Source: Patella vulgata
Taxonomy: Eukaryota > Mollusca > Gastropoda > Patellidae
Length of the DNA: 64,000 nucleotides
Assembly: GCF_932274485.2 (NCBI RefSeq)
Contig: NC_065879.2
Span: 18,774,591 to 18,838,590 of the forward strand
Reading direction: 5' to 3'
The notes below the pieces were generated by a model that worked only from the letters and a program-made list of their open reading frames with translations, was not told the origin of the DNA and did not search any database. Positions 46,125 to 57,980 of the stretch are shown here, in pieces (position 1 is the stretch's first letter; each line of letters begins with the position of its first letter). The translations under genes and the position numbers were made by a program.

Positions 46125-46272
46125 TACTGCCGACCAATACTTTTACCGCCGACCGTCGTGAAATTACCGCCGACCGAATACTTTTTACCGCCGACCGTAA
46201 TATAATTACCGCCGACCAAATACTTGTTACCGCCGACCAAATGCTTAATGATTCCTTGTTACCGCCGACTAT
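46125..46272 (+). repeat. Cluster of seven TTACCGCCGACC motifs in unit 1 (also 52138-52285)
   Basis: The 11-12-mer TTACCGCCGACC occurs seven times (first copy tactgccgacc, last copy lacking the final base) at 17-29-bp spacing, separated by AT-rich spacers such as aaatact(t)tt. Only the motif is conserved, not the spacers. Confidence 0.8.
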
Positions 46273-47299
46273 ATAAAATTAATTAAATTATTAGTGACAA
46301 ATAAATAGATTTGGTTAAATACACAGAGTTTGATAAAAATATAGATTTTATTATATATAAATATGGTCGACAACCCTAACCCTAACCCTCGCACTAATAG
46401 AAGATAGGCCTAAAATGTTATTTATTTATAACCAGTAGCTGAAACAATCTTGATATTTTTTTTATTTGCCCTTCAATATCTAAATTGTAGTTTGTCCTTC
46501 CATATTCTTTAAAATATATATGAATGTTTTTCGACAGTTGTACGTGATTACACCTCAAATAAAAAATAACATTCTTGTATTCTTTTTTATAAAAAAAGTA
46601 AAATTTCCAAGTTTCCCTTATTAATAATGGACAGAGGTTTGTTGCCTGACATTACGAATTGTTGAAAAAAAAAGAGCCGAAGCGAGAGCAGGTAAAATCG
46701 AGTCTTTAAAAGGCATTGCATTCCTGTTATTTTTTTTATTATATATTGTCTGGTACGACATGGTGTATGCATATATATAGATATACGGATAGAAGGTCAG
46801 ATTCCTGTGATTATAGCGAGAACTGTCAACAACTCTTTATCAAATCTCCAATAATGTCCCTTTAATAAGAGAAAGATATTAAACGAGGCATTACTTAAAG
46901 ATACATTATGGGAGATAAGATAAAGAGATGGCAGTTCTCGCTATAATAGTTAAAAACTAGATAGCGTAAAGGTAATTTGCTGAAAATTTCAGTCAAATTG
47001 ATCCACTATGAGCCGAGAAAGAAGCGGTTGAAATGTTTGCATAGTTTCGGTCATCATTACTAAAATCATTAATATAAACAGCATAGTCTCGATTATCCAC
47101 TTTTTTTATTTAATTATCAATGGCCGTTAGCGGCATATAGGAATCTAATCCAGCCAACATCGAAGGCTAGCCTTGACATCGAGAGTTTATTATGGTCTGG
47201 ATAAGTTAATTAATGTCTAATTGATAATTTAGATAACATTTCAGCCTTAAAGAAAGACTTGTAATAAGCAGATTTTGCTCTTGCATAATGCATGTTTAA

Positions 47300-48788
47300 T
47301 TGTAAATCGTGGTCTGAATCTGCTTTGTCATCTGGGATTCCCCAAAGTTGTGTTCTTGGTCCGATTTTATTTACTCTTTATACGTCACCATTAGGTGATA
47401 TTGTCCGAAAATATGGTCTCAGCTTTCATTTGTATGCCGATGATACTCACTTATATATTTCATTTACACCTATTTTTCAATTTATCAAAATTGCACCCTG
47501 AGGACTGTATTAGTGAAATTAGAAAATGGATGTCAAAGAACTTACTAAAATTGAATGATGATAAAACCGAATATCTGTTATTAGATTCAAGGCATCAATT
47601 AAAAGGAGCTAAATCGCTAACATTTGGGACCTAGAAATTGACAAACGTGGGTCGCAACGCATATAATACTGTAATATGAATGTATATAAACTGATTTACA
47701 TTCAATGGTTTCCGTTTTTACTCCAATTTCAAATCAGTTATGTTCGGCGAAATAAGCCAGCAGTCTCAAGCGAGTGCAAATTTCTAGCGTCTGGTTATTC
47801 CAGTCTACATTCGCCGTTTGATCTGGTGCACGATTTGTGTACCAATGGTAAAATGTTTATTTTGTCTTAAATATTGGATATCAAAAGCCCATCTTTTTCC
47901 GGTAAGATCACAACATGAATGTTGATTTAATTTGACAAATAAATCGTGTTTTCAATGTTGAAGATTTTGGGTGATATTGAGTTAGAGACTTAGCTACTTT
48001 AAGTAAATTTGCAATTGATACCCCCCCCCCCCCCCGTTGTAATTGGTAATTGTGATATATTTCCACCTTATTCTGCTCGTAATATTGGCGCAATCTTTGA
48101 AAGTTTTATGCTTATGGGAGCAGTAAATAATATTTGTAAATTGTGCGATTTTAATATCAGAAATATAGGTAAAATACGTAAATTTGTAACTGTAGAGGCC
48201 ACTAATTCACTTGTTAATTCTCCGGTCACTTCTCGGTTAGATAACTTTAATTCACATTTAGTTGGTTTACCTTTAAAGCTTATAGATAAATTACAAAAAG
48301 TACAGAATACTGCAGCTAGACTTGTTACTTTAACTAAGAAATGCGACCATATAACCCCTGTTTTATATAATTTACACTGGTTACCTGTTAAATATCGAAT
48401 TGATTTTAAGATTTTATTACTTACTTTTAAATGTTTAAATAATTTAGCTCCTGTTCACCTCTCAGATCTGTTAGAACTTTATACACCTGGCCGAACATTA
48501 CGTACATCAGACAAACTACTTTTAAAGCCCAAAACTGTTGAACTAGTCTGTTATGGTCAGCGCTCTTTTAGTTATCAAGCACCTGTTTTATGAAATAATC
48601 TACCATTTAGTTTAAATATTCTTATTTAAACACATTTATTTTATCAGGCTTTAACTGACTCTGTATACAATAGTTAACATGTCCATAATCTTGTTGTTTA
48701 TATGATTATATTGTCAGTTTCTAAAGTGCCCCGTAACATGTTATATGAAAGGGGGCGCACTATAAATATACTGTAATAAATAATAATA
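47300..48788 (+). mobile_element. LINE (CR1/L2-like) 3' part in unit 2
   Basis: Same remnants as 41293-42780, with K to E in NCKSWSESALSS. Same frameshift and same inverted R2 insertion, so the LINE decayed before the unit was duplicated. Confidence 0.85.
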
Positions 48789-48905
48789 CATCCAGCGACA
48801 TTTGCTCGTGAGGAACAGCTCTGCTCGGGAGAATTTGTTAAATCTGGCGGCAGGCGAAATTGACGTCAAACTTTGCAGACGGCGAAAAGTAAACCGAAAG
48901 ACAAA

Positions 48906-48993
48906 ATGGGAAAATGGATTTGTTCTTGCCTGGGAGTAGGAGTAATATTCTACGGGATTATATTGACCTATTTTGTACCCGTACAGAGCGAAG
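48906..48993 (+). CDS. Signal-peptide first exon, unit 2 copy
   Basis: Identical to the 42898 copy, with the same CRE (48861-48868) and the same donor GAAG/GTGAGT at 48993/48994. It is the nearer candidate first exon for the exon at 61607. Having two copies would give the gene alternative promoters encoding the same signal peptide. Confidence 0.55.
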
Positions 48994-51900
48994 GTGAGTA
49001 TATATACCTATAATAAGACGTAGAAATAGGTACGCCAGTAACGTCACATATGCTGGCCTAAATTAGTGCCGGTAAATCCATGACGCTTTAGCGGCTGAGT
49101 ATTGTACGTGACGTTTTTGTACCCTGTAGCAAAATCTCTATGGATTGGGCTATGTTCGAAACTACAGCTCCAAACTGGTGTCTAGCTTTACACGAATGAC
49201 AGCTCTACAGCCTCGTTTTCGAATCAAAACATTCGGTCAAGTGGTTCCTAAATTGCGCGAGATTTTAAAGATTTTTTAATATTTGTTTACTTTTGCTCAT
49301 CCCAAACACACATAAGGTATGTATCAAACGCTTTCTTACTTTCATCAAATGAACTTTATATAGTTTTCTCCCTTCCCTGATGATTTGAGACAGATCTATC
49401 GACGAAAACTGTGTTTATTTTAGCGAAGAAAATTGTTGTCGATATCGTCTGTCGGCCATTTTGCGGAAATTACGGGCACAATTGGGCCTCACATCATACT
49501 ATTTTTTTCAGACTTCTAGTGCAAATAATATCAACATATTGTATTTAAATGTCAATTAAGGTGTATTTAAAGTATTCAATAAAATTGTAGCCCATGGAAT
49601 GGGTTTTATGAGGTATAATTGTTCATTTGTTTGTCCTACATTTCTTCATCATTTTAAGTCACGTGACTCATGCGTTAGTTCTGATTGGCTGTCTTGAGCG
49701 ATGTCACTGATGTTTGTAAACAATAAACAGGCTCCATTTCATTTTTTTTTACTGTAGTAAAATAAAAAAAATAAAATATTATTTTACTGTAGATCTGCTG
49801 GTAATTTTATGGGTTTTTTTTAATAAAAAAATTATTCTCTTTCAGGATTGATTATCAAATCAATGATTGACGTCACATATTTTTGACGTACATAATGACT
49901 CGATGAAAATAATTCTCCCACTTTTTTGTTCTTTTTTTTTTTAAAACAATTAATCATTCAATTTAGATCTAAATTAAAATCAATTCGGAAAAACGAAATT
50001 ATCTAACATTATTTGTATCACTTGAGTTGAGAAACTTTATATGAAGGTTTTATATTTAACAACATTCACATCAGCTTCGCTCTAGCCTACTCGGGCAATG
50101 CCTGTTACATATTATTAAATATTGTCACAAAGAAAATACCTTTGATTTTAGAAATGTGCATTTATTTTGTACCATTTAAATAATTAAGTTAAAACAAAAC
50201 AAAAAAATCTAGGCCTCCTACTAGAAATGGTTCCACACTAATGATGACTATGTCACTGTCAGTACCACGCCGGCGCTTCGCACCTCGGCCAGTTCCAGGG
50301 CAGGGGATGGTGGACTAACCATGACCTCACACAAAATTTCATGCTAGCTCGTTTTTCTATATTGGCCAATAACAAAAAAACGAGCTAGATCTAGACTCGT
50401 TTTTCGATAGGCCTATTCAAATTTTTAAATACTAAAATTTAGTAAAATAGGCTAAAAAAAAAACCCCCAAACAAACCAAAAACAGATTTCAGGGATGGAT
50501 ACAGTGAGAGAACAAATGAAATACTTGAAATAGGCCTAGTCTAGGCTACTATTACTAAGAATAAGAGTAAGGAATGCATCTTATTAAATTAAATAGGCCC
50601 TAGCTTTCGACAATCCAACCAACTTGAATCCCAAAATAACATATTTTAATCATGTTTATCTAGACTCAGACCCCGATCATCAGAATTCTGAGAATTTAGA
50701 TGCCGCCCAAATACCCCCCCCCCCCCAAAAAAAAAAAACAAAACAAAAAACCCAACAAATCTGCAAACCCCAAAACTTTGTTAGCGTTTATGGGCATTTT
50801 CCACAGAAAGATGAAATTACGGTAAAGACGAAATGCTAAAAAAAAATTGAAATGATTTTAGTTTCCTTCGTCTTAATTGAAGCTCTGTCCAATGTAGATT
50901 TTGTATCTTAATTGTGAATGCAAGAAGAAGCCAAAATGTTAATGAATAAATCCATTTTACATAAATCCTAATTAGTCTTTACCGTAATCCACATTACGGT
51001 AAAGACCTTACGGACGGTAAAGACATTCGAGAACACAGTGACTACATACATGGAATAAATTATTTACAAATGCCACAAATGGCAGATTCACAAAGATTTC
51101 TCATAATGAAATAAAATACGGTTTAATGTTTTACTTTTCTGAACTGACCAGGCTAATGAAGACGGTCATGTATCACGCACCTACTGACTACTCTACGTCA
51201 AATTCCACCTGCCAGTGTTTTACATGCACATGTGGACTTGATTATCCTTGTCCTGCTCTGACGTCGTGGGGGTGGGGTGGGGCTGGATCGAACGTCGGAC
51301 CTCATGGTGTGTGGGAAGCCGCGTGACTCATTGATTAGGGCGCATGCTCACTAACCAGGGGATCTCTGAATAATAAAGTAAGTTTTCATTAAAATATAAA
51401 ATAATAATTTAAGAATATTAAAATTGAATTTCAAATAGGCATATAACGTTTTCCAATAAACAGATTTGAGCCATTGGTTATTTTCCAAGATCAAATACCT
51501 TTGACTCCAACGTTGACTCTCCCTGTGCTTTTATGATTTTTGTTCTATTAATTAATGTATAGGCTTTCATTTTTAAAAAATAAAATAATTAAAGATATTA
51601 AAATTCTATTTTAAAGTAGCTTAGTCTCTAACTCAATATCATCTAAAGTCTTACACGTTGAAAATGCGAATTATTTGTCAATTCAAATCAACATAGATGT
51701 TGTGATCTTGCCAGGAAAAGGCAGGCTTCTGATATCCAATATTTAAGACAAAATAAATATTTTACCATTGATACACGAATCGTGTACCATAGTGCGTTTT
51801 AGCGTCATTTGCAACAAGTGACCAGAAAGAACGCTGGAGAGCCTGCTGAATAGACTTGAATAACCAGACGCTAGAAATTGCTATAGGGTTGAGACACATG

Positions 51901-52610
51901 CCTTAGTTATTTCGCTGGACATAACTGATTATAAATTTGAGTCAAAACGGAAATAATTGAATGTAAGTCAGTTTATATACAATCAGATTACATTATTATG
52001 CGTTATTAGTGATTTAGCTCCTTTAAATAGGCCTATAAAATTTTTCAATAAACATTATTTGAGTTGATTGGTTTCTCTTTTTACAAACAAATATACTATA
52101 AACAACCAAAAACTACTAAAAAGGGGGTGGTACTTTTTACTGCCGACCAATACTTTTACCGCCGACCGTCGTGAAATTACCGCCGACCAAATACTTTTTA
52201 CCGCCGACCGTAATATAATTACCGCCGACCAAATACTTGTTACCGCCGACCAAATGCTTAATGATTCCTTGTTACCGCCGACTATATAAAATTAATTAAA
52301 TTATTAGTGACAAATAAATAGATTTGGTTAAATACACAGAGTTTGATAAAAATATAGATTTTATTATATATAAATATGGTCGACAACCCTAACCCTAACC
52401 CTCGCACTAATAGAAGATAGGCCTAAAATGTTATTTATTTATAACCAGTAGCTGAAACAATCTTGATATTTTTTTTATTTGCCCTTCAATATCTAAATTG
52501 TAGTTTGTCCTTCCATATTCTTTAAAATATATATGAATGTTTTTCGACAGTTGTACGTGATTACACCTCAAATAAAAAATAACATTCTTGTATTCTTTTT
52601 TATAAAAAAA

Positions 52611-54349
52611 GTAAAATTTCCAAGTTTCCCTTATTAATAATGGACAGAGGTTTGTTGCCTGACATTACGAATTGTTGAAAAAAAAAGAGCCGAAGCGAGA
52701 GCAGGTAAAATCGAGTCTTTAAAAGGCATTGCATTCCTGTTATTTTTTTTATTATATATTGTCTGGTACGACATGGTGTATGCATATATATAGATATACG
52801 GATAGAAGGTCAGATTCCTGTGATTATAGCGAGAACTGTCAACAACTCTTTATCAAATCTCCAATAATGTCCCTTTAATAAGAGAAAGATATTAAACGAG
52901 GCATTACTTAAAGATACATTATGGGAGATAAGATAAAGAGATGGCAGTTCTCGCTATAATAGTTAAAAACTAGATAGCGTAAAGGTAATTTGCTGAAAAT
53001 TTCAGTCAAATTGATCCACCACTATGAGCCGAGAAAGAAGCGGTTGAAATGTTTGCATAGTTTCGGTCATCATTACTAAAATCATTAATATAAACAGCAT
53101 AGTCTCGATTATCCACTTTTTTTATTTAATTATCAATGGCCGTTAGCGGCATATAGGAATCTAATCCAGCCAACATCGAAGGCTAGCCTTGACATCGAGA
53201 GTTTATTATGGTCTGGATAAGTTAATTAATGTCTAATTGATAATTTAGATAACATTTCAGCCTTAAAGAAAGACTTGTAATAAGCAGATTTTGCTCTTGC
53301 ATAATGCATGTTTAATTGTAAATCGTGGTCTGAATCTGCTTTGTCATCTGGGATTCCCCAAAGTTGTGTTCTTGGTCCGATTTTATTTACTCTTTATACG
53401 TCACCATTAGGTGATATTGTCCGAAAATATGGTCTCAGCTTTCATTTGTATGCCGATGATACTCACTTATATATTTCATTTACACCTATTTTTCAATTTA
53501 TCAAAATTGCACCCTGTGGACTGTATTAGTGAAATTAGAAAATGGATGTCAAAGAACTTACTAAAATTGAATGATGATAAAACCGAATATCTGTTATTAG
53601 ATTCAAGGCATCAATTAAAAGGAGCTAAATCGCTAACATTTGGGACCTAGAAATTGACAAACGTGGGTCGCAACGCATATAATACTGTAATATGAATGTA
53701 TATAAACTGATTTACATTCAATGGTTTCCGTTTTTACTCCAATTTCAAATCAGTTATGTTCGGCGAAATAAGCCAGCAGTCTCAAGCGAGTGCAAATTTC
53801 TAGCGTCTGGTTATTCCAGTCTACATTCGCCGTTTGATCTGGTGCACGATTTGTGTACCAATGGTAAAATGTTTATTTTGTCTTAAATATTGGATATCAA
53901 AAGCCCATCTTTTTCCGGTAAGATCACAACATGAATGTTGATTTAATTTGACAAATAAATCGTGTTTTCAATGTTGAAGATTTCGGGTGATATTGAGTTA
54001 GAGACTTAGCTACTTTAAGTAAATTTGCAATTGATACCCCCCCCCCCCCCCGTTGTAATTGGTAATTGTGATATATTTCCACCTTATTCTGCTCGTAATA
54101 TTGGCGCAATCTTTGAAAGTTTTATGCTTATGGGAGCAGTAAATAATATTTGTAAATTGTGCGATTTTAATATCAGAAATATAGGTAAAATACGTAAATT
54201 TGTAACTGTAGAGGCCACTAATTCACTTGTTAATTCTCCGGTCACTTCTCGGTTAGATAACTTTAATTCACATTTAGTTGGTTTACCTTTAAAGCTTATA
54301 GATAAATTACAAAAAGTACAGAATACTGCAGCTAGACTTGTTACTTTAA
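52611..54349 (+). repeat. Third, truncated 6-kb unit
   Basis: Runs from gtaaaatttccaagtttccc to cttgttactttaa, then breaks in the LINE reverse transcriptase C-terminal region. Lacks the signal-peptide exon. Confidence 0.93.
53316..54349 (+). mobile_element. LINE remnant in unit 3
   Basis: Contains the FHLYADDTHLYISF region, the inverted R2 insertion and the start of the C-terminal region up to KVQNTAARLVTL, where the unit ends. Confidence 0.85.
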
Positions 54350-54374
54350 TACATTTATTAGACCTATGACGTGT

Positions 54375-54430
54375 CACGGAGTCAAGTGGTGTGTTTTCGA
54401 TTCCCCGCTTGTACGAGACAATTAAGAGTG
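54375..54430 (+). repeat. Short SINE fragment
   Basis: gagtcaagtggtgtgttttc and gattccccgcttgtacg match the B-box region of the main SINE family. Confidence 0.5.
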
Positions 54431-55204
54431 TTATTGTCCCTTTAACATGGTAAATGCTAAGGAAAATGGGTTTTTTAGTCTTTTTCTTTTAATAGAAAAC
54501 GTATTCTTGAATGCCACTCTTGTTGTAAGATGCGTGTAGCATTCGTAATAAATTACAGATTTTAAATCATGTCTAAATTATTTTTTTTTGGTTTTATAGA
54601 CGATATACTGCGTTGTAGCAGACGATATATATGCCAAACTCGCACACGGTCCAGTTGACCGCTGTACGCAAAAGCATAAACAAAGATGCATTGCTGTATG
54701 AAGCCGATTTATGTTTTGTGTTAATTTTACTGCAAACAATTAATAGATAACATCTGTTTGGTTGTAAAATGCCACTAAATAGAGCATAAGAGTAAATAAT
54801 AGAATGGGTTAAAGCAGTGACCTGCGGTTCCACGAAAGAATTATTCAAGTCAAGACGATATTAAAAAAGAAAAGAACAAATAATAATCACGCTGTAAAAA
54901 TAATTCTGTATAGAATGCACCGAGTCCAGTTATATATGTGGGGGTTTCGTATTTTTAGATCATTACAATAGCTAGAACTTACTGTTTATTATTTGTTCCT
55001 AGTATAGTTATCTTATTCATATTGCTTTATATTATGTCGAACTCGTAAAGGGGTTTGTTTACATGTGGAAATTGCGTAAATAGCCGCCATTTTGTGAATA
55101 TACCGTCGACTTGTGGTTTGGAACTTTCTATTGGTCGATATGTGATAAAATCAATTAATGGGAGAGCGGGATCTAAATTGTAACTCACTCGTAGTGCATA
55201 GGTT
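54431..55204. other. AT-rich stretch upstream of the hairpin promoter
   Basis: No gene recognised. Could belong to the same unidentified element as the hairpins. Confidence 0.4.
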
Positions 55205-55252
55205 ATGCACGTGCATTTCCCAGTTGTATAGCATATAGATAGAGTATAAAAG
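55205..55252 (+). promoter_or_regulatory. Candidate pol II promoter
   Basis: The perfect 12-bp palindrome ATGCACGTGCAT (55205-55216, containing an E-box) is followed 28 bases later by TATAAAAG (55245-55252). Initiation would fall near 55270-55278, next to the initiator-like TCAGTCT. The three hairpins begin about 20-25 bases later. Confidence 0.5.
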
Positions 55253-55294
55253 GACAGTCAAGGTCAGTCTTAGTGGAACGGTCGGGGGATGCGA

Positions 55295-55497
55295 ATCTCG
55301 CAGGAGTGATTATTCACTCCGTTCGAGGTGAACATCCCAAAGGTGAGACTTTAATTGTCTCTGGTGGCTTGCAACTGCAAGTCCCGCAGGAATGATCAAT
55401 CGTTCCGCTCGGGACAAGTAAGTTCGCCGGAGCGGGGTTTTGTCTTTTTGGGTAACGTGCAAGTCCTACAGGCGTAACTAATTACGCCGCTTAGGAC
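55295..55497 (+). other. Three 35-nt hairpins of identical architecture
   Basis: Hairpins at 55295-55329, 55381-55415 and 55463-55497. Each has a 6-bp outer stem, an internal loop CA opposite G(U/C)U, a 7-bp inner stem and a 4-nt loop. Outer stems: AUCUCG/CGAGGU, GUCCCG/CGGGAC, GUCCUA/UAGGAC. Inner stems: GGAGUGA/UCACUCC, GGAAUGA/UCGUUCC, GGCGUAA/UUACGCC. Loops: UUAU, UCAA, CUAA. Stem bases change in compensating pairs (for example A-U to C-G at inner position 3 and G-C to A-U at position 4), while the internal loop and the adjoining GG/CC stay fixed. This points to selection on RNA structure, or on inverted protein sites in DNA. Hairpins 2 and 3 are preceded by gcaa. Not a known family to me. 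Spacing is 86 and 82 bases. Confidence 0.75.
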
Positions 55498-55759
55498 GAG
55501 TACGGGCTAAGACGGGCGTTTCAAACTATAGGGAGATGGTTGGAGTTAGGTTATAAGCTTCTAGTTATATACTGAGCGCCACGAAAAACGCATCACTTTT
55601 TTTTCCCAAATATTTTATTACTAGGTGGTTTTGTATGTATAATATTATGCAATACTATGAACTATTGTTTCACACAATGCTCCCAAACGCAAAAAATATC
55701 GGCCCGTGTGCAAAAAAAAAAAATTGCACGAGATGCACATGAAAAACCCAATATTCACG

Positions 55760-56970
55760 CAGGCCTCGAATTCTAATCTTTTTAGGGCCCCGCCATTTTG
55801 GCCTCGGGTTTTGGCCAAATTTAGGGGCACCAAGGCCAATGATGGGGGCATCAAGGCCAAAAAAGTACTCTTTTGGAAGAATCAATTAGTAGTTTTTGGG
55901 TAGGCCGACACCTTGGGGTATAACTAAATGTGGATTATAAATGAAACAAATTGTTTATCCATTTCAAAAATATTAATTTTTAATTTTCTTAAAGTCATCA
56001 AAATAAACAATAACAGCCTGCATCATTATGCATTTTTATATTTATATGTTGTTTTATATATGTAGGATTGTTATGAATTTAATAAATACATGAACAGACA
56101 TAAAAACTAAATTACGGATTAAAATTGTCCTTTAGTGCTTCACACTCTCAAAAAATTAACAGAAAATATTGGGCATTTAAATAAAATGAAACTGGCTTTT
56201 AAGGTCCTACCAAACATAGATTAATACGTCTTACATTTCAATAAACCAGTAAAATTTACTGTCCCGTAGCAACAATCATTTGATTTGTTTTACTCATCAT
56301 GACGTATGGAACTGTGAAATAAAAGACCGTGACCTCTTTCAAAATGAAAGTAAACTATCAGTGCTGTTTGGCGGACGACACATCATTTTTTATCATTTTT
56401 AAACCGACCTGATGTCACACGTTGGGATAGCCCATATTTATCAAACAATAAACTCTTTGTTATTATTCTTCCTATGACATATTGTACGTGCCTGTTTTCG
56501 AAGACTTGGGTCTCCATTACGGTAGTGAAATCTTCATTAACGAAATAGACTTGATAATCAAGTCTGCTATGAAATCACGAGATTTAGAAAGAATGGCGGG
56601 AATTAAAAGCCATTCGTTTCTCGCTGGAATTATATTGTTACCGGAGAACCGTGAGTTAGCCTTCGGTACGAGGAGCGTTGTTTATAAAATTCGGGTGCGT
56701 CTAAAAAATATGTACCTGGGTTTCACTTTAGGTGCGTGGTAGGTGCGCGAGCGCTTTCGCGCGCCTTTCGTTTCGAGCCCTGGGTATTATACATTGTTAA
56801 TTAGTATGGCGATGTGAACGGGGGACGAAAAGGATATGTAACTGACCAGATATGTGGCTCAGGTAGACTTTTTATTTACTGGATCAGAAAAGGGCATCCC
56901 TGCTAACATGGCCGATTTTAAGGGCACGGCGGCCAATTGAAAAGGGCACCGCCGTTAATTTCGAGGCCTG
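55760..56970. mobile_element. TIR element nested in Tc1 copy B
   Basis: Inverted ends CAGGCCTCGAATTCT and CAGGCCTCGAAATTA (mirrored), similar to hAT-type tips. The flanks ttcacg and ttcatg suggest a target duplication of at least 6 bp with one change. Copy A of the host element gives the empty site. Near the tips both sides have gggcacc-rich blocks. It holds an unrecognised 86-codon open frame at 56482-56742. Confidence 0.75.
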
Positions 56971-57095
56971 TTCATGTGCAGCATTGTGTGTGAGCCCTTT
57001 AAAAGCATGTTTTCAACTTAATGTGCAGTACATAAACTGTTAAACGGCAATCTGTCGTAATTTGTTGTTGGACGTGTGAAGGAATCGAGCTAGAG

Positions 57096-57772
57096 ATGCC
57101 GAGACTTACTGAAAATCAACAGAATGAAGCCATGGAAATATCCAGGGTTGGCATGTCTACACGTGCTATTGCCAGACACTTCAATTGTCATCAGTTCACT
57201 ATTGTAAGGTTGGTGGAATGTGTTCGAGTTACTGGATCAACACGTGACCGTCAACGTCCTGGTCCACAACGTGTTACAACCCAGGCTCAAGACCGCTACA
57301 TCCAGGTCACTCATCTGCGTGACAGATTCCGTCCAGCGACTCTAACAGGTTCAGCAGTCGTCGGAAGACAAGGACCAGTAAGTGCCAACACCGTAAGACG
57401 TCGTCTAAGAGAAGTAGGACTCTGTGCACGACGACCTTATGTTGGAGCAATCCTCAGGGATCATCACCGTTAGCAGCTTTTGATATGGGCTCAAGGACAC
57501 CAGACATGGAGAAGAGTAGACTGGCAAAGTGTGCTCTTCAGTGATGAGAGTCGCTTTCATCTTAATCACGCTGATGGCCGTCAACGTGTGTGGATGAGAT
57601 TGGACGCCGTCTGTATCGGAGACCACAGATGCACACCATTGTTGCTTTAGAAGCTACTCTTGTCCAAGAATGGAACAATTTGCCCCAGGCCTTCTTTCAA
57701 ACATTGGTAAATTCCATGCAACGTCGCTGCACAGCGTGCGTAAGAGCCCGTGGAGGACACACACGCTATTGA
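57096..57772 (+). pseudogene. Tc1-like transposase remnant, copy B
   Basis: The N-terminal helix-turn-helix region is readable for 125 codons (MPRLTENQQNEAMEISRVG to GAILRDHHR) before a stop. The first catalytic Asp region (SDESRFHLNHADG) follows in another frame, then a deletion joins it to the C-terminal end. Confidence 0.8.
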
Positions 57773-57980
57773 CATCAGTGTCGTACTTTTGGTTTTGATC
57801 CCTCTGACTTTGTACCGTTGATTACAGATTAAACATCCATAAGTGTACAAATGTGTTGTTATTGATGTGTTCCCATTTGAATATTGTTCACAATAAGAAG
57901 CAAAATAAATAAGATAATGTTTACAGGATCATTTTGTTATATGAAAAACTAAGTGATGCGTTTTCCATGGCGCTCAGTAT

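Larger units (their letters stand above)
46598..52610 (+). repeat. Second 6-kb unit
   Basis: Near-identical copy of 40591-46597 in the same order and orientation: R1, LINE with inverted R2, signal-peptide exon, SINE, R2, motif cluster. Confidence 0.95.
40591..54349 (+). repeat. 6-kb head-to-tail tandem duplication, 2.3 copies
   Basis: Unit 1 is 40591-46597 (6,007 bp), unit 2 is 46598-52610 (6,013 bp), and unit 3 is 52611-54349 (first 1,739 bp only). Each opens gtaaaatttccaagtttccc. Units differ at about 0.2-0.3% of sites plus homopolymer length changes, so the event is very recent or an assembly duplication. Each full unit carries R1 and R2 MITEs, a LINE remnant, a signal-peptide exon, a tRNA-like SINE and a TTACCGCCGACC cluster. 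Unit 3 stops inside the LINE. Confidence 0.95.
55570..57979 (+). mobile_element. Tc1/mariner-like DNA transposon, copy B, with a nested element
   Basis: Ends TACTGAGCGCCACGAAAAAC and the inverse of TACTGAGCGCCATGGAAAAC, with TA duplicated at 55568-55569 and 57980-57981. Inserted in the first unit of the 136-bp minisatellite (tctagttata | tattaagggttcc). About 1.2 kb of it is a nested insertion (55760-56970). The transposase remnant starts MPRLTENQ at 57096. Unlike copy A, it keeps the C-terminal region (FQTLVNSMQRRCTACVRARG) but lacks the middle of the DDE domain. Confidence 0.88.

Noticed and set aside
46375-46392. Telomere tract (ccctaaccctaaccct at about 46375 and 52388)
   Set aside because: Fewer than three units, embedded in the 6-kb duplicate; chance or degenerate interstitial sequence.
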